From Streptomyces sp. NBC_00102 (GTDB lineage: Bacteria > Actinomycetota > Actinomycetes > Streptomycetales > Streptomycetaceae), in assembly GCF_026343115.1 (NCBI RefSeq), contig NZ_JAPEMC010000001.1, positions 4,731,501-4,795,500 on the forward strand: DNA of 64,000 bases. The letters run 5' to 3'. A program made the position numbers and the translations under genes. The number at the start of each line of letters is the position of its first letter. Within the stretch, counting starts at the first letter, position 1. The notes beneath the pieces were generated by a model that was not told where the DNA came from, ran no database searches, and saw nothing but the letters and a program-made list of their open reading frames with translations. Below are positions 1 through 8,938 of this stretch, in pieces.

Positions 1-693
1 GCCGAGCCTTCGTCAATTGATTTTCGTCACTTCCGCGTCCGGTTATCGGGCGTTGCTCTCCGAAACCTGTGTTAACAGTCCGTTTCGGGGGTGTCTGTCT
101 GGACTCAGTTTGTCCGGATTTCGGTCACACGGCCCGTATCGATGTTGTCAAACCGAGACCCTTTAAGTGTGGTTTACGGTCCACTCGTACTTAATAGTTG
201 GCTGCATTGAGCTCGGGTCAATGGGTCACGCACTGTGGGGAGTGTCGACCCGCGAGCACACGGGGCACACAGATCTTCCGCCGCCAGGGGTGTCGGCGTA
301 AGACCGCTGGTGCCCGCTTCGTATGGAAGAACAAGTGGACTCATGAGGAGGAACCCATGCACGGTGCCGCAAGCGCCCAGTGGGTCACGTCGTCCGGCCG
401 GCGCACCAGACGCCCACGATCCCTGGCGGTAAGTCAGGGGTCGGTGCGATCGCTGCACTGATCCGCCCGGCGCCCGATCTCCCGTATCGGTTCTCCGGGG
501 TGAGTCCACCCTGGCCGCGGTCTACCCGCGCAGATCAGCCTCAGGCCTGCTCGCCGCTCCGTACGTTCCCGCACCCGCCCTCTCGTTCGGGCAACCCGGT
601 GCAGGCGCAGTGCGGTTGACTCTTCGCATACTGCTGAAGAGGCGGCACGTGCGCGGGCCGGCGGCCATCAATTACATGTGAAACGGACGAATC
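1..693 (+). other. Intergenic leader upstream of bldKA
   Basis: No long protein-coding gene is supported here. The first 200 bases are lower in GC than the rest of the window and contain promoter-like AT-rich patches (TTGTCA at 145-150, TTAATAG at 191-197), but no convincing -35/-10 pair. A short reading frame with a perfect Shine-Dalgarno sequence lies at 357-461 and is listed separately. The remainder, 462-693, shows nothing recognisable and probably forms a long 5' untranslated leader of the transporter operon. Confidence 0.5.
357..461 (+). CDS. Possible 34-aa leader peptide
   Basis: An ATG at 357 is preceded by AGGAGGAA ending five bases upstream, the strongest ribosome-binding site in the first 7 kb and far better than that of bldKA itself. 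The frame runs 34 codons to TGA at 459-461. The peptide is basic and serine/arginine rich (it contains SSGRRTRRPRS), with no signal peptide or membrane segment. It lies 232 bp before bldKA on the same strand. I do not recognise it. It could be a regulatory upstream ORF, a small protein or a chance frame. The ribosome-binding site is seen; the function is unknown. Confidence 0.4.
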   Translation: MHGAASAQWVTSSGRRTRRPRSLAVSQGSVRSLH

Positions 694-1716
694 ATGACGA
701 GTCCAACTGGGATTCAGGCCGAGGCCTCGGCTTCGGTTCTCGAGAAAGAGCCCGAGAAGCCGACCGGCCCCGCCAAGGTCGAGGGGCGCTCGCCGGGCCA
801 GCTGATGTGGCGCCGCTTCAAGCGGGACAAGACCGGCATCGTGTCCGCGGTCGTGGTGATCGTGTTCTTCCTGGTGGCAGCTCTCGCCCCGGTGATCACC
901 AAGCTGTACGGCAAGGACCCGTACACGCTCTACGGCCAGGACGACCCGAACCTGCTGGACATGTTCAACATGCCCTCCGGCGGTATGGGCGGCATGTCCC
1001 CCGAGCACTGGTTCGGCATCGAGCCGACGCTCGGCCGCGACGTCTTCGCCCAGCTGCTGTACGGCATGCGCACCTCGCTGTACACGGCGGTCGTCGCCAC
1101 CGTGGCCATGGTGGTCATGGGCGTGCTGATCGGTCTCATCGGCGGGTACTTCGGCGGTAAGACCGACTACTGGATCGGCCGGGTCACCGACTTCTTCCTC
1201 GCGCTCCCGAGCCAGCTCTTCTTCGTCGCGGCGATGCCGGTCATCACGACCGTCTTCGTCGCCCCGGACGAGGAGACCCCGACGTACGTGCGCACCTGCG
1301 CCATCATCGCCGTGATGTGGCTGCTCGGCTGGATGGGCCTGGCCCGTCTGATCCGCGCCGTCACCCTCTCGCTCAGCGGACGCGAGTTCGTCGAGGCGGC
1401 CAAGGTCGCCGGAGCCTCCCCGTGGCGCATCATCCGCAAGGAGCTGCTGCCGAACCTCGTCACCCCGATCCTGGTGCAGTCCACGTACATGCTGCCCAGC
1501 ACCATCCTCTCGGTCGCCTTTCTCTCCTTCGTCGGCGTCGGCTACGTCGAGCCGACGCCGGACTGGGGCCGGATGTTCTCCGTGGGCGCGAACGTCTACG
1601 AGCAGGACCCGGTCTACATGTTCTTCCCGGGTGTCGCCATGGTCGTCTTCGTTGTGGCGTTCAACCTCCTCGGGGACTCCGTACGGGACGCCTTCGACCC
1701 GAAGACGGGACGCTGA
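694..1716 (+). CDS. bldKA: Oligopeptide ABC permease, DppC type (BldKA-like)
   Basis: 340-aa inner-membrane permease of a peptide importer. After a short cytoplasmic N terminus there is a membrane segment (IVSAVVVIVFFLVAALAPV). A long extracellular loop follows, then the usual five-helix binding-protein-dependent transport core. The ATPase-docking EAA motif is visible as EFVEAAKVAGASPWRIIRKE, and the C terminus LLGDSVRDAFDPKTGR is the DppC family ending. It is the first gene of a five-gene operon whose order (permease, lipoprotein, permease, two ATPases) is that of bldKABCDE. In S. coelicolor that importer takes up an extracellular peptide signal needed for aerial growth. The symbol rests on gene order and remembered synteny; the permease call itself is secure. 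Confidence 0.8.
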   Translation: MTSPTGIQAEASASVLEKEPEKPTGPAKVEGRSPGQLMWRRFKRDKTGIVSAVVVIVFFLVAALAPVITKLYGKDPYTLYGQDDPNLLDMFNMPSGGMGGMSPEHWFGIEPTLGRDVFAQLLYGMRTSLYTAVVATVAMVVMGVLIGLIGGYFGGKTDYWIGRVTDFFLALPSQLFFVAAMPVITTVFVAPDEETPTYVRTCAIIAVMWLLGWMGLARLIRAVTLSLSGREFVEAAKVAGASPWRIIRKELLPNLVTPILVQSTYMLPSTILSVAFLSFVGVGYVEPTPDWGRMFSVGANVYEQDPVYMFFPGVAMVVFVVAFNLLGDSVRDAFDPKTGR

Positions 1717-1814
1717 TCCGAACCGCGGGGGAGCTGCCTCCCGGGCGCCGGCACCGACCGGACGTGCAGGGCAGCACAGTTGATCACTACTCACAGGCAG
1801 GTGGACTCGACTCC

Positions 1815-3608
1815 ATGTCTATGCTCAAGAACCGTACGGCGAGAGCCGCACTGGTCGCGGTCGCGGCGGGCGCACTGACGCTCACCGCCTGCGGCGGCAA
1901 CGACGACAACGCGGCCAAGGACAACAGCAAGACCAAGAAGGACGCGTCCTCGCAGTCCAACGCGGTCGTCCTCGGTACCGCCGCGGACTCCACCGGCCCG
2001 GCGGCCGAGGTCGCGGGCGCCCGCTCCGGCGGCACGGCCGAGGTCTACAACGACACCGACTTCTCGCACCTGGACCCGGGTCAGATCTACGTCAGCGACG
2101 GCGGTCTGCTCTCCCGTCTCATCTACCGCGGCCTGACGCAGTACAAGGAAGCCAACGGCAAGCTGACGGTCGTCGGCGACCTCGCCACCGACTCGGGCAA
2201 GGTCTCCGACGGCGGCAAGACCTGGACCTACACGCTGAAGGACGGCGTGAAGGACCAGAACGGCCACGTCATCGACTCGGCCGACATCCGTCACACCGTC
2301 GAGCGCCTGTACTCGACCAACATCACCGACGGTCCGGTCTTCCTGCAGCAGTGGCTGTCCGGTGCCGGCAACGCGTACCGCAAGGCGTACGAGGGCCCCT
2401 ACAAGGGCAAGCACCTGCCGGACTCGGTGCTGGAGACCCCCGACGCGAAGACGGTCGTCTTCCACTTCGCGGCCGCCGAGCCGGACCTGCCGCAGGCGCT
2501 CGCCATGGCCGGTTACTCCGTCGTCCCCAAGGACACGGACACCCAGGCCAAGTACGACAGCGCCCCGGTCGCCGTGGGCCCGTACAAGATCGCCGAGTTC
2601 AAGCCGGGCAAGGGCATGAAGCTCGTCCGCAACACGAACTGGGACGCGAAGACCGACTCGGTCCGCCACCAGTACGTCGACGGCTTCAACATCGAGTACA
2701 ACCACGACGACACGGACCAGACCAAGACGATCCTCGCCGACCGCGGTGCGGCGAAGAACGCGGTCATGTTCACCGGTCAGGTCGCCACCGAGCAGCTCAA
2801 GGCTGTCACCAGCGACAAGGCCGCCATGGCCCGCACGATCCAGGGCTACGCCCCGTACGTGTGGCAGATGAACTTCAACCTCGACCGCATGACGGACAAG
2901 AAGCTCCGTGACGCGATCACCCTGGCCCTGCCGGCCTCCGCGATCGCCAAGGCCGACGGTGGCGCGTACGGCGGCGAGGTCGCCAACAGCCTGATGTCGC
3001 CCACCACCCCGGGCTACGACGAGACCTTCGACCCGTTCGAGCGCAAGACCAAGGCGAACGGTGACCTGGCCAAGGCCAAGGCTCTCGTCAAGGAAGCCGG
3101 CGCCGAGGGCAAGAAGATCGTCTACGCCTACGGCAACACCCCGGTCCGTCAGCAGCAGGCGGTCCTGATCGCCAACGCGCTCGGCAAGATCGGCCTGGAC
3201 GTCCAGAAGAAGGAGATCGACTCCGCCACCTGGTACGAGCGGGTCGGCAAGGTCGACAACGGCTACGACATCTACATGACCGGCTGGGGCCAGGACTGGC
3301 CGTCGGCGTCCACCGTCATCCCGCCGGTGTACAACGGCACCGCCATCCAGGACGGTTCGTCGAACTACTCGCACATCAACGACCCGCACGTGAACTCCGA
3401 GATCGAGCGGATCCTGAAGATCACGGACGTCGCCGAGGCCACCAAGGCCTGGGCCGCGCTCAACGAGTACATCTCCACGGAGATCAACCCGGCTGCCCCG
3501 GTCTACTACACCAAGGTGTTCCAGATCGCCGGCTCCAACATCGGCGGCCTGCGCTACTCGACGGTTCAGAGCTACACCGACGTGACGCAGATCTTCCTCA
3601 AGAAGTAG
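1815..3608 (+). CDS. bldKB: Oligopeptide-binding lipoprotein (BldKB-like)
   Basis: 597-aa extracytoplasmic solute-binding protein, family 5 (SBP_bac_5). The chosen ATG gives a textbook lipoprotein signal: positive N terminus, hydrophobic core, and LTAC lipobox with Cys26. AGGTGG lies about 11 bases upstream. A Lys/Asp/Ser-rich linker follows, and then the periplasmic-binding fold with the family phrases PVAVGPYKIAEFKPG and YDIYMTGWGQDWPSA. It captures peptides outside the membrane and delivers them to the two permeases encoded on either side. The 98-bp gap after bldKA and the strong hairpin after the stop codon suggest higher expression than the other subunits. The family call is secure; equivalence to BldKB is inferred. 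Confidence 0.85.
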   Translation: MSMLKNRTARAALVAVAAGALTLTACGGNDDNAAKDNSKTKKDASSQSNAVVLGTAADSTGPAAEVAGARSGGTAEVYNDTDFSHLDPGQIYVSDGGLLSRLIYRGLTQYKEANGKLTVVGDLATDSGKVSDGGKTWTYTLKDGVKDQNGHVIDSADIRHTVERLYSTNITDGPVFLQQWLSGAGNAYRKAYEGPYKGKHLPDSVLETPDAKTVVFHFAAAEPDLPQALAMAGYSVVPKDTDTQAKYDSAPVAVGPYKIAEFKPGKGMKLVRNTNWDAKTDSVRHQYVDGFNIEYNHDDTDQTKTILADRGAAKNAVMFTGQVATEQLKAVTSDKAAMARTIQGYAPYVWQMNFNLDRMTDKKLRDAITLALPASAIAKADGGAYGGEVANSLMSPTTPGYDETFDPFERKTKANGDLAKAKALVKEAGAEGKKIVYAYGNTPVRQQQAVLIANALGKIGLDVQKKEIDSATWYERVGKVDNGYDIYMTGWGQDWPSASTVIPPVYNGTAIQDGSSNYSHINDPHVNSEIERILKITDVAEATKAWAALNEYISTEINPAAPVYYTKVFQIAGSNIGGLRYSTVQSYTDVTQIFLKK

Positions 3609-3627
3609 TCGGCAACAGCAGTTTCAC

Positions 3628-3660
3628 GGGGGTGCGCGCGCGGCGGAGCGCGCGCCCCCC
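3628..3660 (+). terminator. Intercistronic hairpin after the bldKB-like gene
   Basis: A 13-bp GC-only stem (left arm 3628-3641, right arm 3648-3660) with one bulged T at 3633 and a six-base loop. No U-tract follows. It sits 19 bp after the lipoprotein stop codon and before the next permease gene. It probably acts as a partial terminator or 3' stabiliser, raising binding-protein mRNA relative to the downstream genes. Confidence 0.65.
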
Positions 3661-3721
3661 TCTGCCGGATCCGCCCCACCTCCCCCCTCTCGTCCCGCCG
3701 TCCTGAGAGCAGCCTCTTGCC

Positions 3722-4699
3722 ATGCTTCGTTTCCTCTTGCGCCGGTCGCTCGGCGCGTGCCTGATCCTGGTCCTGATCAGCGCCTTCACCTTCTTCATGT
3801 TCTTCGCCATCCCGCAGGACCCGGCGATGCTGGCCTGTGGCAAGAACTGCACCCCGGACGCGCTGGCGATCATCCACACCAACCTCGGTCTCGACAAGCC
3901 GACGATCGTCCAGTACTGGATCTTCCTGTCCGGCATCTTCACGGGCCGTGACTTCTCCGTCGGCCACTGCTCGGCGCCCTGCTTCGGGGTCTCGTTCAAC
4001 AACGGCCAGATGGTGTGGGACACGATCGTCGACCGTTTCCCGCTGACCCTCTCGCTCACCATCGGCGGGCTCATCGTCTTCCTCATCGTGGGTCTCGGCA
4101 CCGGCCTCATCGCCGCCCGTTACCGCGGTACCTGGCTGGACAAGGTCGTCAGCTCCTTCTCGCTGGTGCTGAGTTCCTTCCAGATCTACTTCCTCGGCCC
4201 GATCGTGCTCGGTCTCTTCGTCTACAGCACCGGCTGGCTGGACAAGCCGAAGTACAACGACTTCAGCGACGGCGTGGGGCCCTGGTTCATGGGCCTGCTG
4301 ATCCCCTGGGTCGTGATGTCCGTGATCTTCACGGCCAACTACACCCGTATGGCCCGCTCCACGATGATCGAGCAGCTCCAGGAGGAGCACGTCCGGGCGG
4401 CCAAGGCCAAGGGCATGAGCGGACGTTACGTCTTCATGCGGTACGCCTGGCGCGGATCGCTCATCCCGATCGTCACCATCCTCGGCATGGACATCGCGGC
4501 GCTCCTCGGCGGTGGCATGGTCACCGAGATCACCTTCGGTCTTCCCGGGATCGGCCGGCTGGCCATCGATTCCGTGACCAACAAGGACCTGCCGATGACC
4601 ATGGGCGTCATGCTCGTCAGCGCGGCCTTCATCATTGTTCTGAACCTCGTCGTGGACGCCATGTACGCCGTGATCGACCCGCGCGTGCGGCTGTCCTAG
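3722..4699 (+). CDS. bldKC: Oligopeptide ABC permease, DppB type (BldKC-like)
   Basis: 325-aa permease with the DppB layout. A first membrane segment begins almost at the start (MLRFLLRRSLGACLILVLIS), followed by a long extracellular loop and then five more hydrophobic segments. The EAA loop reads LQEEHVRAAKAKGMS, and the C terminus ends VDAMYAVIDPRVRLS, both characteristic. The loop contains paired cysteines (LACGKNCTPDA, GHCSAPCFG) that may form disulfides. It should pair with the first permease as the heterodimeric channel. A 113-bp gap with the hairpin separates it from the lipoprotein gene. Ten bases separate it from the next ATPase gene. Confidence 0.82.
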   Translation: MLRFLLRRSLGACLILVLISAFTFFMFFAIPQDPAMLACGKNCTPDALAIIHTNLGLDKPTIVQYWIFLSGIFTGRDFSVGHCSAPCFGVSFNNGQMVWDTIVDRFPLTLSLTIGGLIVFLIVGLGTGLIAARYRGTWLDKVVSSFSLVLSSFQIYFLGPIVLGLFVYSTGWLDKPKYNDFSDGVGPWFMGLLIPWVVMSVIFTANYTRMARSTMIEQLQEEHVRAAKAKGMSGRYVFMRYAWRGSLIPIVTILGMDIAALLGGGMVTEITFGLPGIGRLAIDSVTNKDLPMTMGVMLVSAAFIIVLNLVVDAMYAVIDPRVRLS

Positions 4700-4709
4700 G
4701 AGTAGCAAC

Positions 4710-5771
4710 GTGACCACACTCACCAAGACCGAGGACGCGGCGGCCCCCACCGGGTCCGACTCCTTCCTCTCGGTACGCGATCTGCACGTCAAGTTCTCCA
4801 CCGAGGACGGCGTCGTCAATGCGGTGAACGGGCTCTCCTTCGACCTGGAGCGCGGCAAGACGCTCGGCATCGTCGGCGAATCCGGTTCCGGCAAGTCGGT
4901 GACCAACCTGACGGTGCTGGGTCTCCACAACCCGAAGTCGACCACCGTCGAGGGCGACATCTTCCTCGACGGCGAGAACCTGACCCACGCGTCCGAGTCC
5001 ACGCTCGAATCGCTGCGCGGCAACAAGATGTCGATGATCTTCCAGGACGCGCTCACCGCGCTCTCGCCGTACTACACGGTGGGCCGGCAGATCTCGGAGC
5101 CGTTCCGCAAGCACACCGGCGCCAGCAAGAAGGAGGCCCGGGACCGGGCCATCGAGATGCTGACCAAGGTGGGCATCCCGCAGCCCACGCTGCGGGTGGA
5201 CGACTACCCGCACCAGTTCTCCGGCGGTATGCGCCAGCGCGCCATGATCGCCATGTCGCTGGTCTGCAACCCCGACCTGCTGATCGCCGACGAGCCGACG
5301 ACCGCCCTGGACGTCACCGTCCAGGCGCAGATCCTCGACCTGCTCAAGGACCTCCAGCAGGAGTTCGGCTCCGCGATCATCATGATCACGCACGACCTGG
5401 GCGTCGTCGCCAACATGGCCGACGACCTGCTGGTGATGTACGCCGGCCGGGCCGTAGAGCGCGGTTCGGTGCGTGAGGTGCTCAAGTCGCCCCAGCACCC
5501 GTACACCTGGGGTCTGCTCGGCTCGATGCCGCGGCTGAGCTCCAGCGTCGACGAGCCCCTCATGCCGATCCCGGGTTCGCCGCCGTCCCTGCTCAACCCG
5601 CCGTCCGGCTGTGCCTTCCACCCCCGGTGCGCGTTCACCGGAGACGTCGGCGGGGACGCGTGCGTCTCCTCGCGTCCCGGTCTGCCGGACGGACGGGGTT
5701 CCGCCTGCCACCTGACGGCGGAACAGAAGCAGCAGGTGTTCATCGAGAAGATTCAGCCCCGGCTGGGCTGA
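4710..5771 (+). CDS. bldKD: Oligopeptide ABC ATPase, DppD type (BldKD-like)
   Basis: 353-aa cytoplasmic ATPase that powers peptide import. It has Walker [11 protein letters not shown]-loop [12 protein letters not shown], signature [12 protein letters not shown], Walker [13 protein letters not shown] and switch histidine ITHDLG. The C-terminal oligopeptide-transporter extension contains the cysteine-bearing CAFHPRCAF, which in this family can bind an iron-sulfur cluster. The start is GTG at 4710 with GGAG just upstream. It partners with the next ATPase, 24 bp downstream. Confidence 0.85.
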   Translation: MTTLTKTEDAAAPTGSDSFLSVRDLHVKFSTEDGVVNAVNGLSFDLERGKTLGIVGESGSGKSVTNLTVLGLHNPKSTTVEGDIFLDGENLTHASESTLESLRGNKMSMIFQDALTALSPYYTVGRQISEPFRKHTGASKKEARDRAIEMLTKVGIPQPTLRVDDYPHQFSGGMRQRAMIAMSLVCNPDLLIADEPTTALDVTVQAQILDLLKDLQQEFGSAIIMITHDLGVVANMADDLLVMYAGRAVERGSVREVLKSPQHPYTWGLLGSMPRLSSSVDEPLMPIPGSPPSLLNPPSGCAFHPRCAFTGDVGGDACVSSRPGLPDGRGSACHLTAEQKQQVFIEKIQPRLG

Positions 5772-5795
5772 CCTACCAGCGACTGGGGCATCACC

Positions 5796-6920
5796 ATGAG
5801 CGAGAACAACACCACTGACACGGCGGCCACCGGCACCGTGCCGAAGCAGCAGGGCAAGCAGGACAAGCGGGATGCGGCCTCCCCGCTGCTGGAGGTCCGC
5901 GACCTCAAGAAGCACTTCCCCATCAAGGGCGGCTTCCCGATCAAGCGGACCGTCGGCGCCGTCAAGGCGGTCGACGGCCTGTCCTTCGACGTCATGCCGG
6001 GCGAGTCCCTCGGCCTGGTCGGCGAGTCCGGCTGCGGCAAGTCGACCACCGGGCGGCTGCTGACCCGCCTGCTGGAGCCGACCTCGGGCACGGTCACGTA
6101 CAAGGGCCAGGACATCAGCCACGCCTCGCGGCGCGAGATGATGCCCATCCGGTCCGAGATCCAGATGATCTTCCAGGACCCGTACGCCTCCCTGAACCCG
6201 AGGCAGACGGTCGGCAGCATCATCGGCGGCCCGATGGAGATCAACGGCATCAACCCGCCCGGTGGCCGCGAGGCCCGGGTGCGGGAGCTGCTGGAGATCG
6301 TCGGCCTGAACCCCGAGCACTACAACCGCTTCCCGCACGAGTTCTCGGGCGGCCAGCGGCAGCGCATCGGCGTGGCCCGCGCGGTCGCGCTGGAGCCGAA
6401 GCTGATCATCGCGGACGAGCCGGTCTCGGCCCTGGACGTCTCCATCCAGGCGCAGGTCATCAACCTGCTCCAGGAAGTCCAGCGCGAGATGGGCATCGCG
6501 TTCGTCTTCATCGCGCACGACCTCGCGATCGTCCGGCACTTCTCGCAGCGCGTCGCGGTGATGTACCTGGGCAAGATCATCGAGGTGGCCGACCGCGACT
6601 CGCTGTACGAGGCGCCCCGGCACCCGTACACGCACGCGCTGCTGTCCGCCGTACCGGACGCGGACATCGACGCCGACAAGCGCGAGCGCATCCGGCTGGA
6701 GGGTGACGTCCCGTCGCCCGTCAACCCGCCCTCGGGCTGCCGCTTCCGTACCCGGTGCTGGAAGGCCCAGGACAAGTGCGCCACCGAGGAGCCGCCGCTC
6801 GTGCAGCTCTCCGGCGACAAGCCCGGCCACCTCACGGCCTGCCACTTCCCGGAGGACCCGTCGGTCCACCGCGCGAAGGACATCGTGATGGACCCGGCGC
6901 TGGCGGCGCTGGAGGGCTAG
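5796..6920 (+). CDS. bldKE: Oligopeptide ABC ATPase, DppF type (BldKE-like)
   Basis: 374-aa second ATPase of the importer. Walker A is GESGCGKST, signature [12 protein letters not shown], Walker [13 protein letters not shown] and H-switch IAHDLA. The C-terminal extension has the paired-cysteine motif [14 protein letters not shown]. An N-terminal tail of about 30 residues, rich in Thr/Gln/Lys, precedes the ATPase fold. It is the last gene of the first transporter operon and is followed by a strong terminator. Confidence 0.85.
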   Translation: MSENNTTDTAATGTVPKQQGKQDKRDAASPLLEVRDLKKHFPIKGGFPIKRTVGAVKAVDGLSFDVMPGESLGLVGESGCGKSTTGRLLTRLLEPTSGTVTYKGQDISHASRREMMPIRSEIQMIFQDPYASLNPRQTVGSIIGGPMEINGINPPGGREARVRELLEIVGLNPEHYNRFPHEFSGGQRQRIGVARAVALEPKLIIADEPVSALDVSIQAQVINLLQEVQREMGIAFVFIAHDLAIVRHFSQRVAVMYLGKIIEVADRDSLYEAPRHPYTHALLSAVPDADIDADKRERIRLEGDVPSPVNPPSGCRFRTRCWKAQDKCATEEPPLVQLSGDKPGHLTACHFPEDPSVHRAKDIVMDPALAALEG

Positions 6921-6973
6921 CCGCTCCGGTTCCACCGGCCACGGCGATACAGGCGCCGGTTCGCGGTCTGCGA

Positions 6974-7019
6974 CGACGGGCCCGTACTCAGGAGATCACT
7001 CCCGAGTACGGGCCCGTCG
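6974..7019 (+). terminator. Strong terminator of the first peptide-transporter operon
   Basis: A perfect 16-bp inverted repeat (6974-6989 with 7004-7019) around a 14-base loop, 53 bp after the last ATPase stop codon. There is no U-run, as is usual in Streptomyces. It separates the two transporter operons. Confidence 0.8.
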
Positions 7020-7097
7020 GCGTGTCCGGGGGAGACCGGGTTCCGCCGGGCGGGTGACGGGGCTTCGGACGAGCGTGCCCGTACGGGCCCTGCGGAC

Positions 7098-7148
7098 ATG
7101 CCATACCTAGATGAATGCGGTGATATAGGGCAGAGCTACTCATGGCAT
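7098..7148 (+). promoter_or_regulatory. Leader of the second transporter operon with inverted repeat
   Basis: ATGCCAT at 7098-7104 is repeated inverted as ATGGCAT at 7142-7148, enclosing an AT-rich stretch (GATATAGGG at 7122-7130) that could hold the -10 element. The right arm lies just before the AGGAGG ribosome-binding site of the lipoprotein gene. It may be an operator or a leader hairpin. No regulator can be assigned. Confidence 0.3.
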
Positions 7149-7166
7149 CTCAGGAGGAGGCACTTC

Positions 7167-8801
7167 ATGCGCGGAGCCACACGGGCCAGGTGGACCGCAT
7201 GCGCGGTGGCGGTCGCCCTGGCGGCGACGGCCTGCGGCGGGGGCGGGGACGGTGACAGCGGCGGGAGCGGCGCCGACGGAATCGTGAGCTCCTCCTGGGG
7301 CGACCCGCAGAACCCGCTGGAGCCCGCGAACACCAACGAGGTGCAGGGCGGCAAGGTCCTCGACATGGTCTTCCGCGGTCTCAAGCGGTACGACCCGAAG
7401 ACCGGCGAGGCGAAGAACATGCTGGCCGACAAGATCGAGTCCAGCGACGCGACGAACTACACCATCACGGTCAAGGACGGCTGGACGTTCTCCAACGGAG
7501 AGAAGGTCACCGCGAAGTCCTTCGTGGACGCCTGGAACTACGGCGCCGCGCTGAAGAACAACCAGAAGAACGCCTACTTCTTCCAGTACATCGACGGCTA
7601 CGACAAGGCCCACCCCGAGAGCGGCTCCGCCTCCGCGACCACCCTCTCGGGCCTGAAGACCACCGGTGACCTGACCTTCACGGTGAAGCTGTCGCAGAAG
7701 TTCTCGCTGTGGCCCGACACCCTCGGCTACGCGGCCTTCTCGCCGCTGCCCCAGAGCTTCTTCGACGACCACGACGCCTGGCTCTCCAAGCCCGTCGGCA
7801 ACGGCCCGTACACCATCGACAGTTACGCCAAGGGCTCGTCGATGAACCTGCGCCGCTGGGACGACTACCCCGGCGACGACAAGGCGGAGAACGGCGGCAT
7901 CGACCTCAAGGTCTACACCGACAACAACACCGCCTACACCGACCTGACCGCGGGCAACCTCGACCTCGTCGACGACGTCCCCGCCTCCCAGCTCGCCAAC
8001 GTCCAGTCCGACCTCGGCGACCGCTACATCAACACCCCGGCCGGCATCATCCAGACCCTCGCCTTCCCCTTCTACGACAAGGAGTGGGACACCGAGAACG
8101 GCCGCAAGGTGCGCCAGGGGCTGTCGATGGCGATCAACCGCCAGCAGATCACCGACCAGATCTTCCACCAGACCCGGACCCCCGCCTCCGACTGGACCTC
8201 CCCGGTCCTCGGCGAGGAGGGCGGCTTCAAGAAGGGGCTGTGCGGCAAGGAGTGCGAGTACGACGCCGACGAGGCGAAGAAGATGATCAACGACGCCGGC
8301 GGCATCCCCGGGGGCCAGCTCAAGATCTCGTACAACGCGGACACCGGCTCCCACAAGGAGTGGGTCGACGCCGTCTGCAACAGCATCAACAAGGCGCTGG
8401 ACAACAACCGCGCCTGCGTCGGCGGCCCCGTCGGCACCTTCGCCGACTTCCGCAACCAGGTCTCCCAGCAGAAGCTGACCGGCGCCTGGCGCGCGGGCTG
8501 GCAGATGGACTACCCGCTCATCCAGAACTTCCTCCAGCCGCTCTACTACACCAACGCCTCGTCCAACGACGGCAAGTGGAGCAACCAGGAGTTCGACGAC
8601 CTCGTCGACAAGGCGAACGCCGAGACCGACAAGGCCACCGCGGTGAAGACCTTCCAGGACTCCGAGCAGGTGCTCGTCGAGCAGATGCCGGTCATCCCGC
8701 TCTGGTACCAGAACGGCAGCGCCGGCTACTCCGACCGCGTCTCGAACGTGGCGCTGAACGTCTTCAGCGTCCCCGTCTACAACGAGATCAAGGTCAAGTG
8801 A
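7167..8801 (+). CDS. Peptide-binding lipoprotein, SBP family 5 (second transporter)
   Basis: 544-aa extracytoplasmic binding protein. The ATG at 7167 has AGGAGG 7-12 bases upstream. It gives a signal peptide MRGATRARWT... ending ATAC with Cys23, then a glycine/aspartate/serine linker. An in-frame start at 7098 would add 23 residues that disrupt the signal, so it is rejected. Family 5 features include KDGWTFSNGEKVTAKSFVDAW near residue 115 and the PVGNGPYTI phrase. It resembles OppA/DppA of Gram-positive bacteria and feeds the four genes downstream. The substrate is probably peptides, specificity unknown. Confidence 0.82.
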   Translation: MRGATRARWTACAVAVALAATACGGGGDGDSGGSGADGIVSSSWGDPQNPLEPANTNEVQGGKVLDMVFRGLKRYDPKTGEAKNMLADKIESSDATNYTITVKDGWTFSNGEKVTAKSFVDAWNYGAALKNNQKNAYFFQYIDGYDKAHPESGSASATTLSGLKTTGDLTFTVKLSQKFSLWPDTLGYAAFSPLPQSFFDDHDAWLSKPVGNGPYTIDSYAKGSSMNLRRWDDYPGDDKAENGGIDLKVYTDNNTAYTDLTAGNLDLVDDVPASQLANVQSDLGDRYINTPAGIIQTLAFPFYDKEWDTENGRKVRQGLSMAINRQQITDQIFHQTRTPASDWTSPVLGEEGGFKKGLCGKECEYDADEAKKMINDAGGIPGGQLKISYNADTGSHKEWVDAVCNSINKALDNNRACVGGPVGTFADFRNQVSQQKLTGAWRAGWQMDYPLIQNFLQPLYYTNASSNDGKWSNQEFDDLVDKANAETDKATAVKTFQDSEQVLVEQMPVIPLWYQNGSAGYSDRVSNVALNVFSVPVYNEIKVK

Positions 8802-8809
8802 CCCGCTGA

Positions 8810-8852
8810 AGCCGGGTGGCCGGTGCGGAGCACCCGCACCGGCCACCCGGCT
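8810..8852 (+). terminator. Intercistronic hairpin after the second binding-protein gene
   Basis: A perfect 19-bp GC-rich inverted repeat (8810-8828 with 8834-8852) with a five-base loop, starting nine bases after the lipoprotein stop. It is placed exactly like the hairpin after the first binding-protein gene and probably sets the ratio of binding protein to membrane subunits. Confidence 0.7.
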
Positions 8853-8938
8853 CGGGCGGTTTCCGGCCGGCCCCGGTCCACCGGACACCGCCCGACCGCC
8901 CCGGCCCACGCTTCCGCCCCGACCCCCCGGAGCCCCAC

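Noticed and set aside
4632..6935. Very long minus-strand open frame opposite the transporter ATPases
   Set aside because: A GC-driven shadow of two clear ABC ATPase genes, with low-complexity Asp/Arg/Val composition and no motifs.
7098..7166. Upstream start extending the second binding protein by 23 residues
   Set aside because: It lacks a ribosome-binding site and would bury the lipoprotein signal. The ATG at 7167 follows AGGAGG.
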